DNA from: CAYLPU01 sp964385635
GTDB taxonomy: Bacteria; Chloroflexota; Anaerolineae; B4-G1
Direction of reading: 5' to 3'
Assembly (NCBI GenBank): GCA_964385635.1
Contig: CAYLPU010000014.1
Span: forward strand, 5,472 to 69,471
DNA: 64,000 bases
Shown piece by piece: positions 30,678-40,099 of this stretch (positions are counted from its first letter, which is position 1; the number at the start of each line of letters is the position of its first letter). The notes below the pieces were generated by a model. The model made no database searches. It worked only from the letters and a program-made list of their open reading frames with translations, and was not told the DNA's origin. A program made the translations under genes and the position numbers.

Positions 30678-31583
30678 CTATCCCTTCAGGCCTGTATAAG
30701 CGATGCCCTCAGTGAACTGCTTCTGGGTGATGAAGTACAAGATCAGGATGGGCAAGATCGTGATGACCGATCCTGCCATTTGCAGGTGGACGTGCGCGCC
30801 GGCTTCGTCCAGGAAGTGCATCAGCCCTGCGGAGATCGGACGCCACTCTGGCGTGTTCGTCACGAGCATTGGCCAGGCCAGCGCATTCCAGGCCCCAATG
30901 AAGCCAAAGATCACGATGGTCATCAATGGCGCCCGCGAGATCGGCAGCACCACCTGGACCAGGTAGCGCACGTGCCCGGCGCCATCAATCTGTGCCGAGT
31001 CCCACAGTTCCTCGGGAATCTGCGCGAAGAACTGCCGCAGCAAAAAGATCCCGATGGCGCTGGCCATGAAGGGAATGGTGAGCGCAGGCCAATTGTTGAC
31101 CCAGGCAAGCGGGCCTATGCGCCCCAACCAGGTGACCGTGATAAAGTTGGGAACCCAAATGAGAGCCTCCGGTAGCATCAGCGTGGACAGCAGGAGCGTG
31201 AACAGGAAATTCTTGGCCGAGAACTCCATACGGGCAAAGGCATAGGCGGCCAGTGTACAGAAAACAAGTTGTCCGCTGACTGTGATTGCGGTGATGATGA
31301 CGCTGTTGACAAAGTACTCGGAGAAATTGGCATCTTCCCATGCCTCTACATAGTTGCTCCACTGGGGCACGCTTGGGAGAACGGCCCGGCCCGTAGCCTC
31401 GCTCAGGCTCATCAGGGACGCACTTGCCATCCAAAGGAAGGGCACGACGGCGATGACGACCCCGACCGATAGAATCGCGTAGGTGAGCACACGTCCAATA
31501 CTTGCGAGACGTGGTTTGCGGCGGCGGGCGGTGCTCCCCTTGGATACGGTTACCTGATAGGTTACGCTCGATTTGCTAGCCAT
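30678..31583 (-). CDS. Sugar ABC transporter permease, MalG type
   Basis: Inner membrane permease with about six transmembrane segments. The EAA loop contacting the ATPase reads [20 protein letters not shown] with the conserved G. A basic N-terminal tail precedes the first segment ([20 protein letters not shown]). 301 residues, slightly long. Overlaps the MalF-type gene by 8 bases, so the two are translationally coupled. No ATPase gene is in this operon; a shared one elsewhere is likely. Confidence 0.93.
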   Translation of the reverse strand: MASKSSVTYQVTVSKGSTARRRKPRLASIGRVLTYAILSVGVVIAVVPFLWMASASLMSLSEATGRAVLPSVPQWSNYVEAWEDANFSEYFVNSVIITAITVSGQLVFCTLAAYAFARMEFSAKNFLFTLLLSTLMLPEALIWVPNFITVTWLGRIGPLAWVNNWPALTIPFMASAIGIFLLRQFFAQIPEELWDSAQIDGAGHVRYLVQVVLPISRAPLMTIVIFGFIGAWNALAWPMLVTNTPEWRPISAGLMHFLDEAGAHVHLQMAGSVITILPILILYFITQKQFTEGIAYTGLKG

Positions 31584-33264
31584 AGAACACCTTCTCTCGC
31601 GCGACGCGATTGTTGATAAGTGTCAGGATTAGGATCACACCAAGTAGCACGATGGCCAACGACGAGGCATAGCCGTAGCGCGTGTTGCGGAAGAACTCTT
31701 GAAAGATCATCACACTGGCCGTGTCGGTCGTGCCCAGCGCAGCCGCGTTGCGAAGCACCCACACGTGGTTGAAGGCTTTGAACGTGCCGATGACAGCCAT
31801 CAGCGTCAGGAAGTAGGTCGTGGGGGACAACAAGGGGAAGGTGATGTGGCGGAACTGGGCCGTGCGCCCTGCCCCATCAATCGCCGCGGCCTCGTACAGT
31901 TCGCTGGGAATGCTGCCCAGCCCGGCCAGGAAGATGACCGTATCGTAGCCCACGTAGGTCCAGATGTTGTAGATAATAATGACAGTCAGGGCCAGGCTTG
32001 GCCCCACGGCCCACCCAGGCAGCGTGACTCCAGAACCGGCGATCATCTGAAAGACACCGGCAGGTTCATTTAGCCAGAGCAGCGGCTCTACCCCCCATAG
32101 CCGCACCAGGCTGTTGATGGGAGCGGTGGGCCGCCCGGAGAATAACACGCGAAAGATCGCCGCCGCTGCGACGGGCGGCGTGATGTAGGGCAGAAAGTAA
32201 ATCATGCGAAAGAACCCCTTGCCCTTGATGTTCTGAAAGAGCAAGGTGGACAGGAGGAGCGAGATACCCAACTGGAAAGGCACTGTCCCTACGGAATAGT
32301 AGACGGTCACTTGCAGGCCCTTCCACCAATCCTCGTCACCAGCCGAGATGACTTGCGACAGCTCACCGATCAGCACCCACGCGCCCACCATCAGCGCCAC
32401 TGCCGCCATCAGACGTAACATCGTGGCAATCATGGACGAACGATGGCTGGCGCTGCCCCACACCCACCATGCGATCAGCAGAAGCACAAAGCCTGCGCTG
32501 ATAGTCACTACCTGCGACCAGATCTCCAGTTGTTCGCCCTCGGCCAGGGCCTCAGCATAGGCGGCCTGGATCTCAGTCCACGTCAGCCAGCCCAGGATGA
32601 GGCTGCCTCCCACCAGCAGGAAGACCAGGACAAACGACGTATAGTAGGTGGCGTTGCGCGGGCTGCGAGTCAAGAAGCGATTCACCACAAAAGCCAGCCC
32701 CAAGCCCAGTGCCAGAATCAGCACCGACGAGCGTAACACCGACTGCACCGTCGGCGTTCGCCAGGCCTCACCTAGAAGTTGGAGAAAGAGTTCACGAGTG
32801 CGCTCAAGCCCCTTCACCTTCTCTCCAATGTCGAGCACTTCAGGCAGCAAATAGACACAGAAGCGCACGAACTGGACCAGGCCGCCCGCCGTCAACGCCG
32901 CCGGCAACAGCCACACCCACGGCTGGTCCCCGTGCTCGCGGGCTGTGCGTCGTGCCTGCAGTAGAGTGCGTATGGCCAGCACTCCAAAGATGACAACCAG
33001 CCAAAATGCCACTACGTATGTCAGATTGTCAACTGCCTTGACATAATTGCTCAGTCCCCGGTACTCCCCACGGATAATGCGCCACCGGTGCAGGCTGACG
33101 TAGACGGCAAAACCGATAGGGAACAGGCCAAAGGTGCCGATGATGAGGAACGCGGGTAGGAGAAAAACGTATGCAGTCAGGGCTTCTCTCAAGCGCCGCC
33201 ATCGGCGTCCTGCGAACATGCCGGGGCGGGGGGCAGGAGTTGCACGTTGCTCAGTGACGGTCAT
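31576..33264 (-). CDS. Sugar ABC transporter permease, MalF type, with large insertion
   Basis: The first segment ([29 protein letters not shown] region) and the C-terminal permease core ([20 protein letters not shown] ... EAA loop [21 protein letters not shown]) are standard. Between them, after about residue 60, lie ~200 extra residues with about five additional hydrophobic segments, making 562 residues against about 290-320 for most MalF-type permeases without such an insert. ATG 33264 is chosen (Shine-Dalgarno ggaagg) over an in-frame start at 33306. A promoter lies just upstream. Confidence 0.9.
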   Translation of the reverse strand: MTVTEQRATPAPRPGMFAGRRWRRLREALTAYVFLLPAFLIIGTFGLFPIGFAVYVSLHRWRIIRGEYRGLSNYVKAVDNLTYVVAFWLVVIFGVLAIRTLLQARRTAREHGDQPWVWLLPAALTAGGLVQFVRFCVYLLPEVLDIGEKVKGLERTRELFLQLLGEAWRTPTVQSVLRSSVLILALGLGLAFVVNRFLTRSPRNATYYTSFVLVFLLVGGSLILGWLTWTEIQAAYAEALAEGEQLEIWSQVVTISAGFVLLLIAWWVWGSASHRSSMIATMLRLMAAVALMVGAWVLIGELSQVISAGDEDWWKGLQVTVYYSVGTVPFQLGISLLLSTLLFQNIKGKGFFRMIYFLPYITPPVAAAAIFRVLFSGRPTAPINSLVRLWGVEPLLWLNEPAGVFQMIAGSGVTLPGWAVGPSLALTVIIIYNIWTYVGYDTVIFLAGLGSIPSELYEAAAIDGAGRTAQFRHITFPLLSPTTYFLTLMAVIGTFKAFNHVWVLRNAAALGTTDTASVMIFQEFFRNTRYGYASSLAIVLLGVILILTLINNRVAREKVFYG

Positions 33265-33296
33265 ACCCTTCCTTCCAAAGATACTTACAAGACCGT

Positions 33297-33326
33297 ATTG
33301 TAGCACTAAGAGAACAGAAGTGTCAA
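33297..33326 (-). promoter_or_regulatory. Sigma-70 promoter of the MalF-MalG-binding protein operon
   Basis: Minus strand TTGACA, 18-base spacer, TACAAT, about 33 bases before the MalF ATG. It overlaps the end of the truncated permease frame upstream. Confidence 0.75.
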
Positions 33327-33556
33327 GCCAAAGAGCGGCGGCTCTTGGATACCAACAAGGCTCCGGCTGGCAAGCCTAGTCCTCTGATCACCCAGAAGGC
33401 GTAGCCTACAGGTAGGAGGTTAAAGACGAGCAGCGACAATGTGCCGGGGAGCAGGAAAAGATAACCTTGTAGGGCCTCGCGGATGAGTCTGTCACGATGA
33501 CCCACGAAGAGACCACGGCGAGAAACGGGAGTAACGGGCCGTTCAACGATGGCCAT
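33323..33556 (-). pseudogene. Truncated MalF-type permease remnant
   Basis: 77-codon frame whose first ~57 residues match the N terminus of a MalF-type permease (RDRLIREALQGYLFLLPG, LVFNLLPVGYAFWVI), similar to the intact gene next door ([30 protein letters not shown]). After that the similarity stops and the frame runs into the promoter of the intact gene. Start signal is good (AGGAGGAG before ATG). Read as the remaining head of a duplicated or replaced permease gene. Confidence 0.8.
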
Positions 33557-33588
33557 ACTCTCCTCCTATGAGAGGAATTACTTTCAGC

Positions 33589-33617
33589 ATTATAGGATAA
33601 AGGGGATGGACTGTCAA
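33589..33617 (-). promoter_or_regulatory. Consensus sigma-70 promoter of the permease remnant
   Basis: Minus strand TTGACA, 17-base spacer, TATAAT: a perfect consensus. About 33 bases before the remnant's ATG. Confidence 0.85.
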
Positions 33618-33721
33618 GCAGGACGCGCACATACAGGCGTGAGGTGCTTGCCGGTGGACAAATGCATCTCCAAGGAGCCCGCCCAGGCGCAGTCAGCGCT
33701 TTCCTGCTATATCCTGGCGCA

Positions 33722-33752
33722 CAAAATGGGCCGGGCATCTCGCCCGGCCCAT
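33722..33752 (-). terminator. Terminator after lepB
   Basis: Eleven-base-pair stem (ATGGGCCGGGC / GCCCGGCCCAT) with a five-base loop, followed on the minus strand by TTTTG. It closes the rpsO-pnp-lepB transcript 36 bases after the lepB stop. Confidence 0.85.
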
Positions 33753-33787
33753 CTTCTATATGGGGTAGGTGTGCGGTCGCCGCACCC

Positions 33788-34372
33788 CTACTCGACGAAG
33801 CCGATGTACTCCGGGGGCCAGTACGAAAACCATGCGTGTCCCACGATGTGCTCAATCGGCACTGGCCCGAAACTGCGCGAGTCGTTGGAAGCGCCCCGGT
33901 TGTCGCCCAGGACGAAGACGTGCAGCGGAGGAATGGTATGTGGGCTGTAGTTGCCCCCACCCAGGTTGACGGCCCACGGCTCGTCGAGACACTCTCCTTC
34001 GATATACACCTCTCCGCCGCGCACTTCGATAGTCTCCCCTGGTAGTCCCACCACTCGTTTAATCAGCATATCTGCTTGTGCTGGCAACTGGATGACGACG
34101 ATGTCACCGCGGCGTGGGCCGTGAAAAACGCGATACGTCACTTTCTCCACCACGACCCGCTGGGCACTGTGCAGGTTAGGTTCCATACTCTGTCCCAGCA
34201 CCTGGGTGGCCTGGGCCAGAAAGAGATTGATGACCAGGGCGATGACGACCGCAGGGATGACCGTCTCGGCCACCTCACGCAGTGCTTGCAGCAGCCATCG
34301 CAATACCTGGGCCCCGGAGCCACGAGACTCCTGCACGGTTTCGGTTTCTGGTGCCCCGGTGATTTCTTCCAT
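33788..34372 (-). CDS. lepB: Signal peptidase I
   Basis: Membrane-anchored protease that removes signal peptides. One transmembrane helix (TVIPAVVIALVINLFLA), nucleophile Ser62 in GQSMEPNL, general base Lys105 in DMLIKRVVGLPGE, and the box GDNRGASNDSRSFG are all present. 194 residues, the short Gram-positive-like form. Lies 18 bases after pnp, so probably in the same transcript. Confidence 0.96.
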   Translation of the reverse strand: MEEITGAPETETVQESRGSGAQVLRWLLQALREVAETVIPAVVIALVINLFLAQATQVLGQSMEPNLHSAQRVVVEKVTYRVFHGPRRGDIVVIQLPAQADMLIKRVVGLPGETIEVRGGEVYIEGECLDEPWAVNLGGGNYSPHTIPPLHVFVLGDNRGASNDSRSFGPVPIEHIVGHAWFSYWPPEYIGFVE

Positions 34373-34390
34373 GTGATCTCTCAGCGTGGG

Positions 34391-36553
34391 CTAGTGCCGT
34401 CGAGGTGGGCGCTGCCCTCCCCTGCTGCTCCGGTTTCCCCCCGGTCTGTCGGCCGCTCGGGCCTGCTCTGGCGTCCAACCCTCCAACACCGCTTGGCGCG
34501 AGAGGCGGATCTTTCCCTCATGGCCAATGTCGGTCACCATCACCATGATCTCATCACCGATTTCCACCACGTCCCTGACGCTGTCGACACGGTAGTCGGC
34601 AAGTTGCGAGATGTGTACCATCCCGTCGGTGCCGGGCAGGATCTCGACGAACGCGCCAAAATCCATAATTCGCACCACGCGCCCGGTGTAGATGTGGCCT
34701 ATCTCTGGTTCCTCGGTCAAGGCCTCGATCATTCGCTGCGCCTTCTCTGCAGCCGGGCCGCTGGTCGAGGCGATGTAGATGGTGCCATCATCCTCGATGT
34801 CGATACGCACATCGCACTCTTCCTGAATGGCACGCACTGTCTTGCCACCCGTACCGATGACTGCCCCCAGTTTATCGGGCGCTATGTGCAAAATGTTCAT
34901 CCGGGGCGCGTAGGGCGAAAGTTCGGCCCGGGGCGTGGGGATGGTCGCTTCAATCACATCGAGAATCTGCATGCGTGCCTGGCGGGCCTGTTCCAGCGCA
35001 AGAGCCATGATGTCGTAGGAGAGACCGGCAATCTTGATGTCCATCTGCAAGGCAGTGATCCCCGCGCGCGTGCCGGCGACCTTGAAGTCCATGTCTCCGA
35101 TGTGATCTTCCAGCCCCTGGATGTCGGTCAAGATTTGATAGCGACCGTTCTCCATCATCAGGCCCATCGCGATGCCCGCGACCGGGGCCTTGATGGGCAC
35201 ACCGGCATCCATGAGTGCCAGTGTGCTCCCACATACGCTCGCCATCGAAGTAGAGCCGTTGGAACTGAGTGCCTCGCTGACGATGCGAAGGGTGTAGGGG
35301 AACTCGCCATTGTCGGGGATCACCGGCAGCAGTGCCCGTTCGGCCAGTGCGCCATGGCCAATCTCGCGCCGACGGGGGCCGCGCAGCGGGCGTGTCTCGC
35401 CGGTGGAGTAGGGCGGGAAATTATAGTGATGCATGTAGCGCTTGGTCTCCTCCGGCGAGAGGTCGTCCAGCATTTGCTCCTCCCGAGGCGTGCCCAGCGT
35501 GGCGACGGAAAGCACCTGGGTCTCGCCACGGGTGAAGAGGCCGGAGCCGTGCGTCCGTGGCAGTAGTCCCACCTCGGCCGAGAGGGGGCGGATGGTCTGG
35601 GGGTCTCGCCCATCGGCGCGGACGCTTTCCTCGATAGTGCGTCGGCGGACAATCTCGCGCTCCACCTCATTGAAGGCTTCCCTGATCGCTCCCTTGTCCC
35701 ACTCTCCTCCCAGGTTCTCGGTCAGTTCATCCCGCAGTACTCTCAGGCGATTATTGAAATCTGCTTTGCTCGTTGCGCCGTAGATGGCCTCCGGTAGCCG
35801 ATTTCCTGTCTGCTGGCGGACAATTTCACGCAACTCGCCGGGCAGTGTTTGGGGGATGTAGTCCCGCTTGGGCCTCCCCACCGCCTCCCGCATCTCATTC
35901 TGGATACGGATCACGTCCTGTACTGCCTCGTGACCACGGCGGAGTGCCTCGACCATTATGTCTTCGCTGACCTCCTTCGCCCCGGCCTCGACCATCAACA
36001 GAGCGTCGGCGGTGCCGGCCAACCGCAGGTCGAGCGCACTGTGTTCTATCTGCGAGATGGTTGGGCTGATGATCACTTTCCCGCCTATATACCCCACGCG
36101 CACAGACCCTACCGGTCCATTAAAAGGGACGTCGGAGATTGTGAGCGCTGCTGAGGCACCAATGATGGACAGAATGTCTGTCTTGTGCTCCTCGTCTTGC
36201 GAGAGGGGTGTGATAATGATCTGCACATCATTACGCAAGTCGTGGGGGAAAAGGGGACGGATGGGACGATCAGTCAACCGCATAGTCAGCGTGGACGATT
36301 CGGTTGGCCGCCCCTCGCGGCGGAAGAAGGAACCGGGGATGCGACCCGCCGCGTAGAGCCGCTCCTCAAAGTCCACGGTGAGTGGGAAGAAATTGATTCC
36401 CTCGCGGACATTGTATGACATTGTCGCTGTGGCGAGCAATAGCGTGTCGCCGCAGCGCACTGTGACTGCACCGCCTGCCTGTTGGGCCAGTTTTCCGGTC
36501 TCAATGGTGACGATCTCGTCTCCCGACGTGGCAGTAAATTTGTAACTATTCAT
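34391..36553 (-). CDS. pnp: Polyribonucleotide nucleotidyltransferase (PNPase)
   Basis: Phosphorolytic 3'-5' exoribonuclease. Two RNase PH-like halves (VRCGDTLLLATATMS; ERALLPVIPDNGEFPYTLRIVSE with SNGSTSMASVCGSTLALMDAGV), a KH domain (IGTGGKTVRAIQEE) and an S1 domain (YTGRVVRIMDFGAFVEILPG) are in order. 720 residues, normal. ATG with ggaggttaag upstream. Downstream of rpsO as in most bacteria; the leader holds a long hairpin. Confidence 0.97.
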   Translation of the reverse strand: MNSYKFTATSGDEIVTIETGKLAQQAGGAVTVRCGDTLLLATATMSYNVREGINFFPLTVDFEERLYAAGRIPGSFFRREGRPTESSTLTMRLTDRPIRPLFPHDLRNDVQIIITPLSQDEEHKTDILSIIGASAALTISDVPFNGPVGSVRVGYIGGKVIISPTISQIEHSALDLRLAGTADALLMVEAGAKEVSEDIMVEALRRGHEAVQDVIRIQNEMREAVGRPKRDYIPQTLPGELREIVRQQTGNRLPEAIYGATSKADFNNRLRVLRDELTENLGGEWDKGAIREAFNEVEREIVRRRTIEESVRADGRDPQTIRPLSAEVGLLPRTHGSGLFTRGETQVLSVATLGTPREEQMLDDLSPEETKRYMHHYNFPPYSTGETRPLRGPRRREIGHGALAERALLPVIPDNGEFPYTLRIVSEALSSNGSTSMASVCGSTLALMDAGVPIKAPVAGIAMGLMMENGRYQILTDIQGLEDHIGDMDFKVAGTRAGITALQMDIKIAGLSYDIMALALEQARQARMQILDVIEATIPTPRAELSPYAPRMNILHIAPDKLGAVIGTGGKTVRAIQEECDVRIDIEDDGTIYIASTSGPAAEKAQRMIEALTEEPEIGHIYTGRVVRIMDFGAFVEILPGTDGMVHISQLADYRVDSVRDVVEIGDEIMVMVTDIGHEGKIRLSRQAVLEGWTPEQARAADRPGGNRSSRGGQRPPRRH

Positions 36554-36580
36554 TTTATCTTAACCTCCGTGTCTAGACCA

Positions 36581-36668
36581 GGCGCGGAAGTCAGGGATTG
36601 GGGGATATCTCGTAGAGGGCTGTCTGCTCTTGGGCTACGTTGCATTCCCCAATTCCTGGACCTGCGCC
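36581..36668 (-). promoter_or_regulatory. Long pnp leader hairpin
   Basis: Imperfect arms of 22-24 bases (ggcgcggaagtcaggg-attgggg against ccccaat-tcctggacctgcgcc) with an inner CGTAG/CTACG stem. It ends 28 bases before the pnp ATG. In E. coli an RNase III-cleaved leader stem-loop at the same place mediates PNPase autoregulation; an equivalent role here is inference. Confidence 0.65.
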
Positions 36669-36706
36669 AGGTTTCTCAGATTACTTGTTTTCCGTAGAGA
36701 TACACT

Positions 36707-36745
36707 AAACGAGTAGATGGGTGTACCTTGCTCCGCATCCACTCG
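36707..36745 (-). terminator. Weak terminator or attenuator after rpsO
   Basis: Minus strand stem CGAGT-GATG class (nine pairs, one mismatch) closing a ~16-base loop, followed by TTTAG. About 26 bases after the rpsO stop. Probably partial, since pnp has no other visible promoter. Confidence 0.5.
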
Positions 36746-36770
36746 TTCGATTGACTTTGCTGATGAGGTG

Positions 36771-37043
36771 CTACCTGCGCAACCCGAGTCGCTGGATGAT
36801 CTCCTTATAGCGTTCGGGGTCTTTGCGGCTGAGATAAGTCAAATGACGCCGGCGTTGGCCAACCATCTTGAGCAGGCCGCGCCGGGAGTGCTCATCGTGC
36901 TTGTGTGTCTTCAGGTGTTCCGTCAGTTGCTTGATGCGGGTGGTCAACAGCGCGATTTGTACTTCCGGTGAGCCAGTATCGTTGGGCGACCGGCAATACT
37001 CCTGGATGACGACTTCTTTCTCGCTCTTACTCAACGGCACCAT
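36771..37043 (-). CDS. rpsO: 30S ribosomal protein S15
   Basis: Binds the central 16S domain; often autoregulated. [26 protein letters not shown] and [20 protein letters not shown] span the family core, residues 18-65. 90 residues. Shine-Dalgarno aaggaggaa. First gene of an rpsO-pnp-lepB transcript. Confidence 0.97.
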   Translation of the reverse strand: MVPLSKSEKEVVIQEYCRSPNDTGSPEVQIALLTTRIKQLTEHLKTHKHDEHSRRGLLKMVGQRRRHLTYLSRKDPERYKEIIQRLGLRR

Positions 37044-37102
37044 TTCCTCCTTACTACACGCGGGCGGGGTTTGACGTGCGCCTCTCCCGATCTTGTCATG
37101 CT

Positions 37103-37131
37103 ATTCTACCACGATTTGGCCCCAGGCGCAA
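37103..37131 (-). promoter_or_regulatory. Probable rpsO promoter
   Basis: Minus strand TTGCGC, 17-base spacer, TAGAAT, about 60 bases before the rpsO ATG. Confidence 0.6.
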
Positions 37132-37183
37132 ACTCGCAGGCGGGCGTATTGCATTTGAGATGGGTGTGTTTTATTTCGGCTAA

Positions 37184-37244
37184 CAGAGAAAGGGAGCATC
37201 CCCGGATGCGACCGGGGCGGCATCTGGGGATGCCTGCTTCTCTG
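37184..37244. other. Long hairpin in the rpsO-murJ divergent region
   Basis: Outer stem CAGAGAA/TTCTCTG, then GCATCCCC/GGGGATGC and GATGC/GCATC with small internal loops, about 20 pairs in all. It lies between the two divergent promoters, hence outside both predicted transcripts. No T-run. Function unknown. The rest of the 330-base gap holds only the two promoters. Confidence 0.6.
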
Positions 37245-37284
37245 ATCTAAGACACACCCTCGTGATTTGGTGCGCCCCCAGGGT

Positions 37285-37313
37285 TTGTAGTCATTGCCAA
37301 TTTGCGGTAGAAT
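37285..37313 (+). promoter_or_regulatory. Probable murJ promoter
   Basis: TTGTAG, 17-base spacer, TAGAAT, 63 bases before the murJ start. Confidence 0.6.
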
Positions 37314-37376
37314 GGCGTGGGTTTGTGAGGGCTTTGGCCTCGGAGGCGTGCACCGTGGTGAGCCATTGCCCATGAG

Positions 37377-38984
37377 ATGGAAGGAATGTTGGACGAAACG
37401 CACAGGACACCATTCGAGCGAGAAGTCGAGGTCGCCCAGGCAGCCGGGATTATTGCACTGGGTAACGTCGCTAGCCGCGTGCTGGGGTTGCTGCGGGAAA
37501 TGGTCAAGTCCGGCCTCTTTGGCGCAGGTCCCCGCGTGGACGCGCTGAACGCGGCCCTCCGTGTCCCCAACACCCTCTACGACCTCCTGGTGGGCGGTAT
37601 GATCAACTCTGCTCTGATTCCCGTCCTCTCCGACTACGCTGCCCCGGAGCGGCGGGCGGAGTTGTGGCGACTGCTCAGTATTCTCATTGGCGTCGCCTTG
37701 CTGGCCACGTGTGGACTCGTCCTGCTGGGGGAACTCCTGGCCCCCCAGGTGGTCTTGCTGCTGGTAGAAGGGCTGTCACTTCCCTACCAGGCCCTGGCGA
37801 CTGACCTCCTGCGCCTGGCGCTCCCGGCGGTTGTCTTCCTCAGCCTGTCTAGCATCCTGTCCGGCGGTCTCTATGCTCTCAAGCGGTTCACCTTCCCCGC
37901 CTTCACCGCAGCCGCCTTCAACGCTGGCGTCGTCATCGTGGCGCTGGCCCTGGGTCACCGCTGGGGGGTTCAGAGTATGGCAGCCGGACTGCTGGTAGGT
38001 GCTGCTCTCCAGGTGGCACTCCAACTGCTGGGGCTGCGCGACGCTCGTTTGCGCTTCGTTCTTGATCTCCATCATCCTGCCCTGCGCCGCATTGTCCGTC
38101 TCTACATGCCTATCCTGATCGGCTTGGTGGTGGACACACTGGCGGTGTTCCTGAGTTACAACCTGGCTTCCCGCACCGGCGAAGGTTCCATATCCTGGAT
38201 GGAGTACGCATCAACGATCATCCAGTTTCCTCTTGGCCTGATCGTCACTGCCATCTCCATCGCCATCCTCCCCACTCTCTCCCGGCAGGCCAACGCTGAG
38301 GAAAGTGGCCCCTTCCGGGCCACTCTGGCCCAGGGGCTGCGGCTGGTTCTGGTCCTGATTATCCCGGCCACCGTCGGCCTGTATGTGTTGGCAAATCCCC
38401 TCATCGCTCTCATCTTCGAACACGGCGACTTCACGCCGGCGGACACTGTGGCGACGGCGGAGGCGCTGCGCTGCGCGCTCCTGGGGCTGCTCTTCGCTGC
38501 CGTGGATCAGCCTCTCATTTTCGCTTTCTATGCCCGTAAGGACACGCTGACCCCTGCCTTGGTAGGTGTCGGGACGACGATCCTCTATGTCTTGATGGCC
38601 CTCGTTCCTTGGTGGTGGGGGGTATTGACGCTGCCGCTTCTGGTCCTGGTTAACTCCATCAAGTTGACTGCTCACGCGCTGGCTATGTTGGTGCTGACCC
38701 GGCGGCGGCTGGGTCGGCTGGACGACCGTGGTCTGTGGTCCCTCGTGCTGAGGTCTACCATCGCTTCGCTGGTGATGGCGGCGATAACCTGGGGCGTGTT
38801 GCGCGTTCTGGCGGGTCTGGTACTGCCAGGCCTGCTGGGGGAACTGCTGGTCGTGGGCGGGGCTGGGGGTGTTGGGGTGGCGCTCTATGGACTTCTGGCT
38901 CTGGTGTTGGGGCTTGAGGAAATCCACCTGATCCGCGCAGTCGTCAGTGATGTCTTGAACCGCTTGACGGGGCTTGGGCGGTAG
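37377..38984 (+). CDS. murJ: Lipid II flippase MurJ
   Basis: Polytopic MOP-superfamily flippase for the peptidoglycan precursor. GNVASRVLGLLREMVKSGLFG, ALNAALRVPNTLYDLLVGGMINSALIPVLSDY and PLGLIVTAISIAILPTLSR are MurJ signatures; about 13-14 membrane segments. 535 residues. ATG 37377 and an in-frame ATG at 37386 are both possible. Implies a peptidoglycan cell wall. Confidence 0.94.
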   Translation: MEGMLDETHRTPFEREVEVAQAAGIIALGNVASRVLGLLREMVKSGLFGAGPRVDALNAALRVPNTLYDLLVGGMINSALIPVLSDYAAPERRAELWRLLSILIGVALLATCGLVLLGELLAPQVVLLLVEGLSLPYQALATDLLRLALPAVVFLSLSSILSGGLYALKRFTFPAFTAAAFNAGVVIVALALGHRWGVQSMAAGLLVGAALQVALQLLGLRDARLRFVLDLHHPALRRIVRLYMPILIGLVVDTLAVFLSYNLASRTGEGSISWMEYASTIIQFPLGLIVTAISIAILPTLSRQANAEESGPFRATLAQGLRLVLVLIIPATVGLYVLANPLIALIFEHGDFTPADTVATAEALRCALLGLLFAAVDQPLIFAFYARKDTLTPALVGVGTTILYVLMALVPWWWGVLTLPLLVLVNSIKLTAHALAMLVLTRRRLGRLDDRGLWSLVLRSTIASLVMAAITWGVLRVLAGLVLPGLLGELLVVGGAGGVGVALYGLLALVLGLEEIHLIRAVVSDVLNRLTGLGR

Positions 38985-38992
38985 ATTATAAT
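38964..38992 (+). promoter_or_regulatory. Sigma-70 promoter inside the murJ 3' end
   Basis: TTGACG, 17-base spacer, TATAAT. The -10 box lies just after the murJ stop and the element faces the methyltransferase gene. Confidence 0.7.
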
Positions 38993-39059
38993 GCCACTGG
39001 ACGTAAAACGTAGAACATGATCATGGGTAGGTGGCTGAACCCTTGCTGAGGATTTACTT

Positions 39060-39878
39060 GTGAATGGTACGCTGGGGATTGAGCAGATTCAACCGATTTG
39101 CCCCGAACAGTACGACGAGGCATATTTTCTGGGTTCCTGTGAAGGGTACGCAGAGTTCATTGCCAGCGAGGGAGCCCATCTTTCGCGTCGGCTGAGCCAG
39201 GCCTTCGAGGTGGCCGAGGTCACGTACGGTATGCGGGTGCTTGACGTTGGCTGCGGACGTGGTGAGATTCTGCGTCACTGCCTGGAGCTGGGGGCGCGGG
39301 CCTATGGGGTGGACTATGCACCGGTGGCGTTGCGTATGGCGCAGGGATTGGCAATGGCCGATGAGGAAACGAGGGACGCTGTGGGTGTCTATCAGGCTGA
39401 CGCCAAGCGGTTGCCCTTTCCCGCCGCCTTCTTCGATCGCGTGCTGATGTTCGACCTGGTTGAGCACCTTCATCCGTGGGAACTGGACCAGGCACTGTCA
39501 GAGGCGCGGCGCGTATTGCGACCTGATGGTTGGCTCATCATCCACACCGCTCCCAATGTCTGGTACGACCGTTACGCTTACCCTGTGGTACGGCTGGTGC
39601 GCACGCTGATGGGGCGAGGGGTGCTTTACCCGAAGAATCCCCGCGCCATCATCCCGGCCAATATCGTCGTTCACGTCAATGAGCAGAGTGCCTTGAGTCT
39701 GTGGCAAGTGCTGCGACGGGCTGGATTCCGCGCCCGAGTGTGGCTAGGCACACCCCCGCAGAACCGGGACGAGGGACCGTTGCTGGTGGTCGCCCGCTAC
39801 ATCCTGTTCAACTGGTCTCCCTTCCGCTGGTTCTTCGAGCGAGAGGTGTTCGCGGTGGCGCGGGTGGGTATGTCGTGA
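39060..39878 (+). CDS. Class I SAM-dependent methyltransferase
   Basis: SAM-binding motif I VLDVGCGRGEILRH near residue 62, acidic motif II (YGVDYAP), motif with DAKRLPFPAAFFDRVLMFDLVEHL, and LRPDGWLIIHTAP. The second half (NEQSALSLWQVLRRAGF) resembles methyltransferases of cell-envelope glycan clusters, but the substrate is not identifiable. 272 residues; GTG start. Confidence 0.88.
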   Translation: MNGTLGIEQIQPICPEQYDEAYFLGSCEGYAEFIASEGAHLSRRLSQAFEVAEVTYGMRVLDVGCGRGEILRHCLELGARAYGVDYAPVALRMAQGLAMADEETRDAVGVYQADAKRLPFPAAFFDRVLMFDLVEHLHPWELDQALSEARRVLRPDGWLIIHTAPNVWYDRYAYPVVRLVRTLMGRGVLYPKNPRAIIPANIVVHVNEQSALSLWQVLRRAGFRARVWLGTPPQNRDEGPLLVVARYILFNWSPFRWFFEREVFAVARVGMS

Positions 39879-39930
39879 TCGCCGAAGAGATTGATGCCAT
39901 CCCGCGTTTCGAATCACTGGGAGGTGCGCT

Positions 39931-40061
39931 GTGGGTGAGGAGATCGCAGAATACATCTACCCTATCTGGGCAACCTGGTCTACTTCTCGATCGGCCTGGC
40001 GATGGTTGCCGGGGCGGTGATTGGTCTGTACCGGTTGGCACGGGAAATAATGGACCACTGA
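39931..40061 (+). pseudogene. Small membrane protein gene with a one-base frameshift
   Basis: GTG 39931 has a well-placed GGGAGG upstream and reads GEEIAEYIYP, then hits a stop in frame. A shift at about 39960 restores a hydrophobic segment (YLGNLVYFSIGLAMVAGAVIGL) and a charged tail YRLAREIMDH to the TGA at 40059. Joined, this would be a ~43-residue single-span protein. Either a decayed gene or a sequencing error. Confidence 0.45.
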
Positions 40062-40099
40062 TTGTGGAGGCGTGAGGCCGCTCCTCACCACGATGCTGG

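Noticed and set aside
34076..35566. 496-codon open frame on + across pnp and lepB
   Set aside because: Antisense to the clearly coding pnp; sequence is His/Asp-rich noise from GC-rich coding DNA, without a ribosome site.
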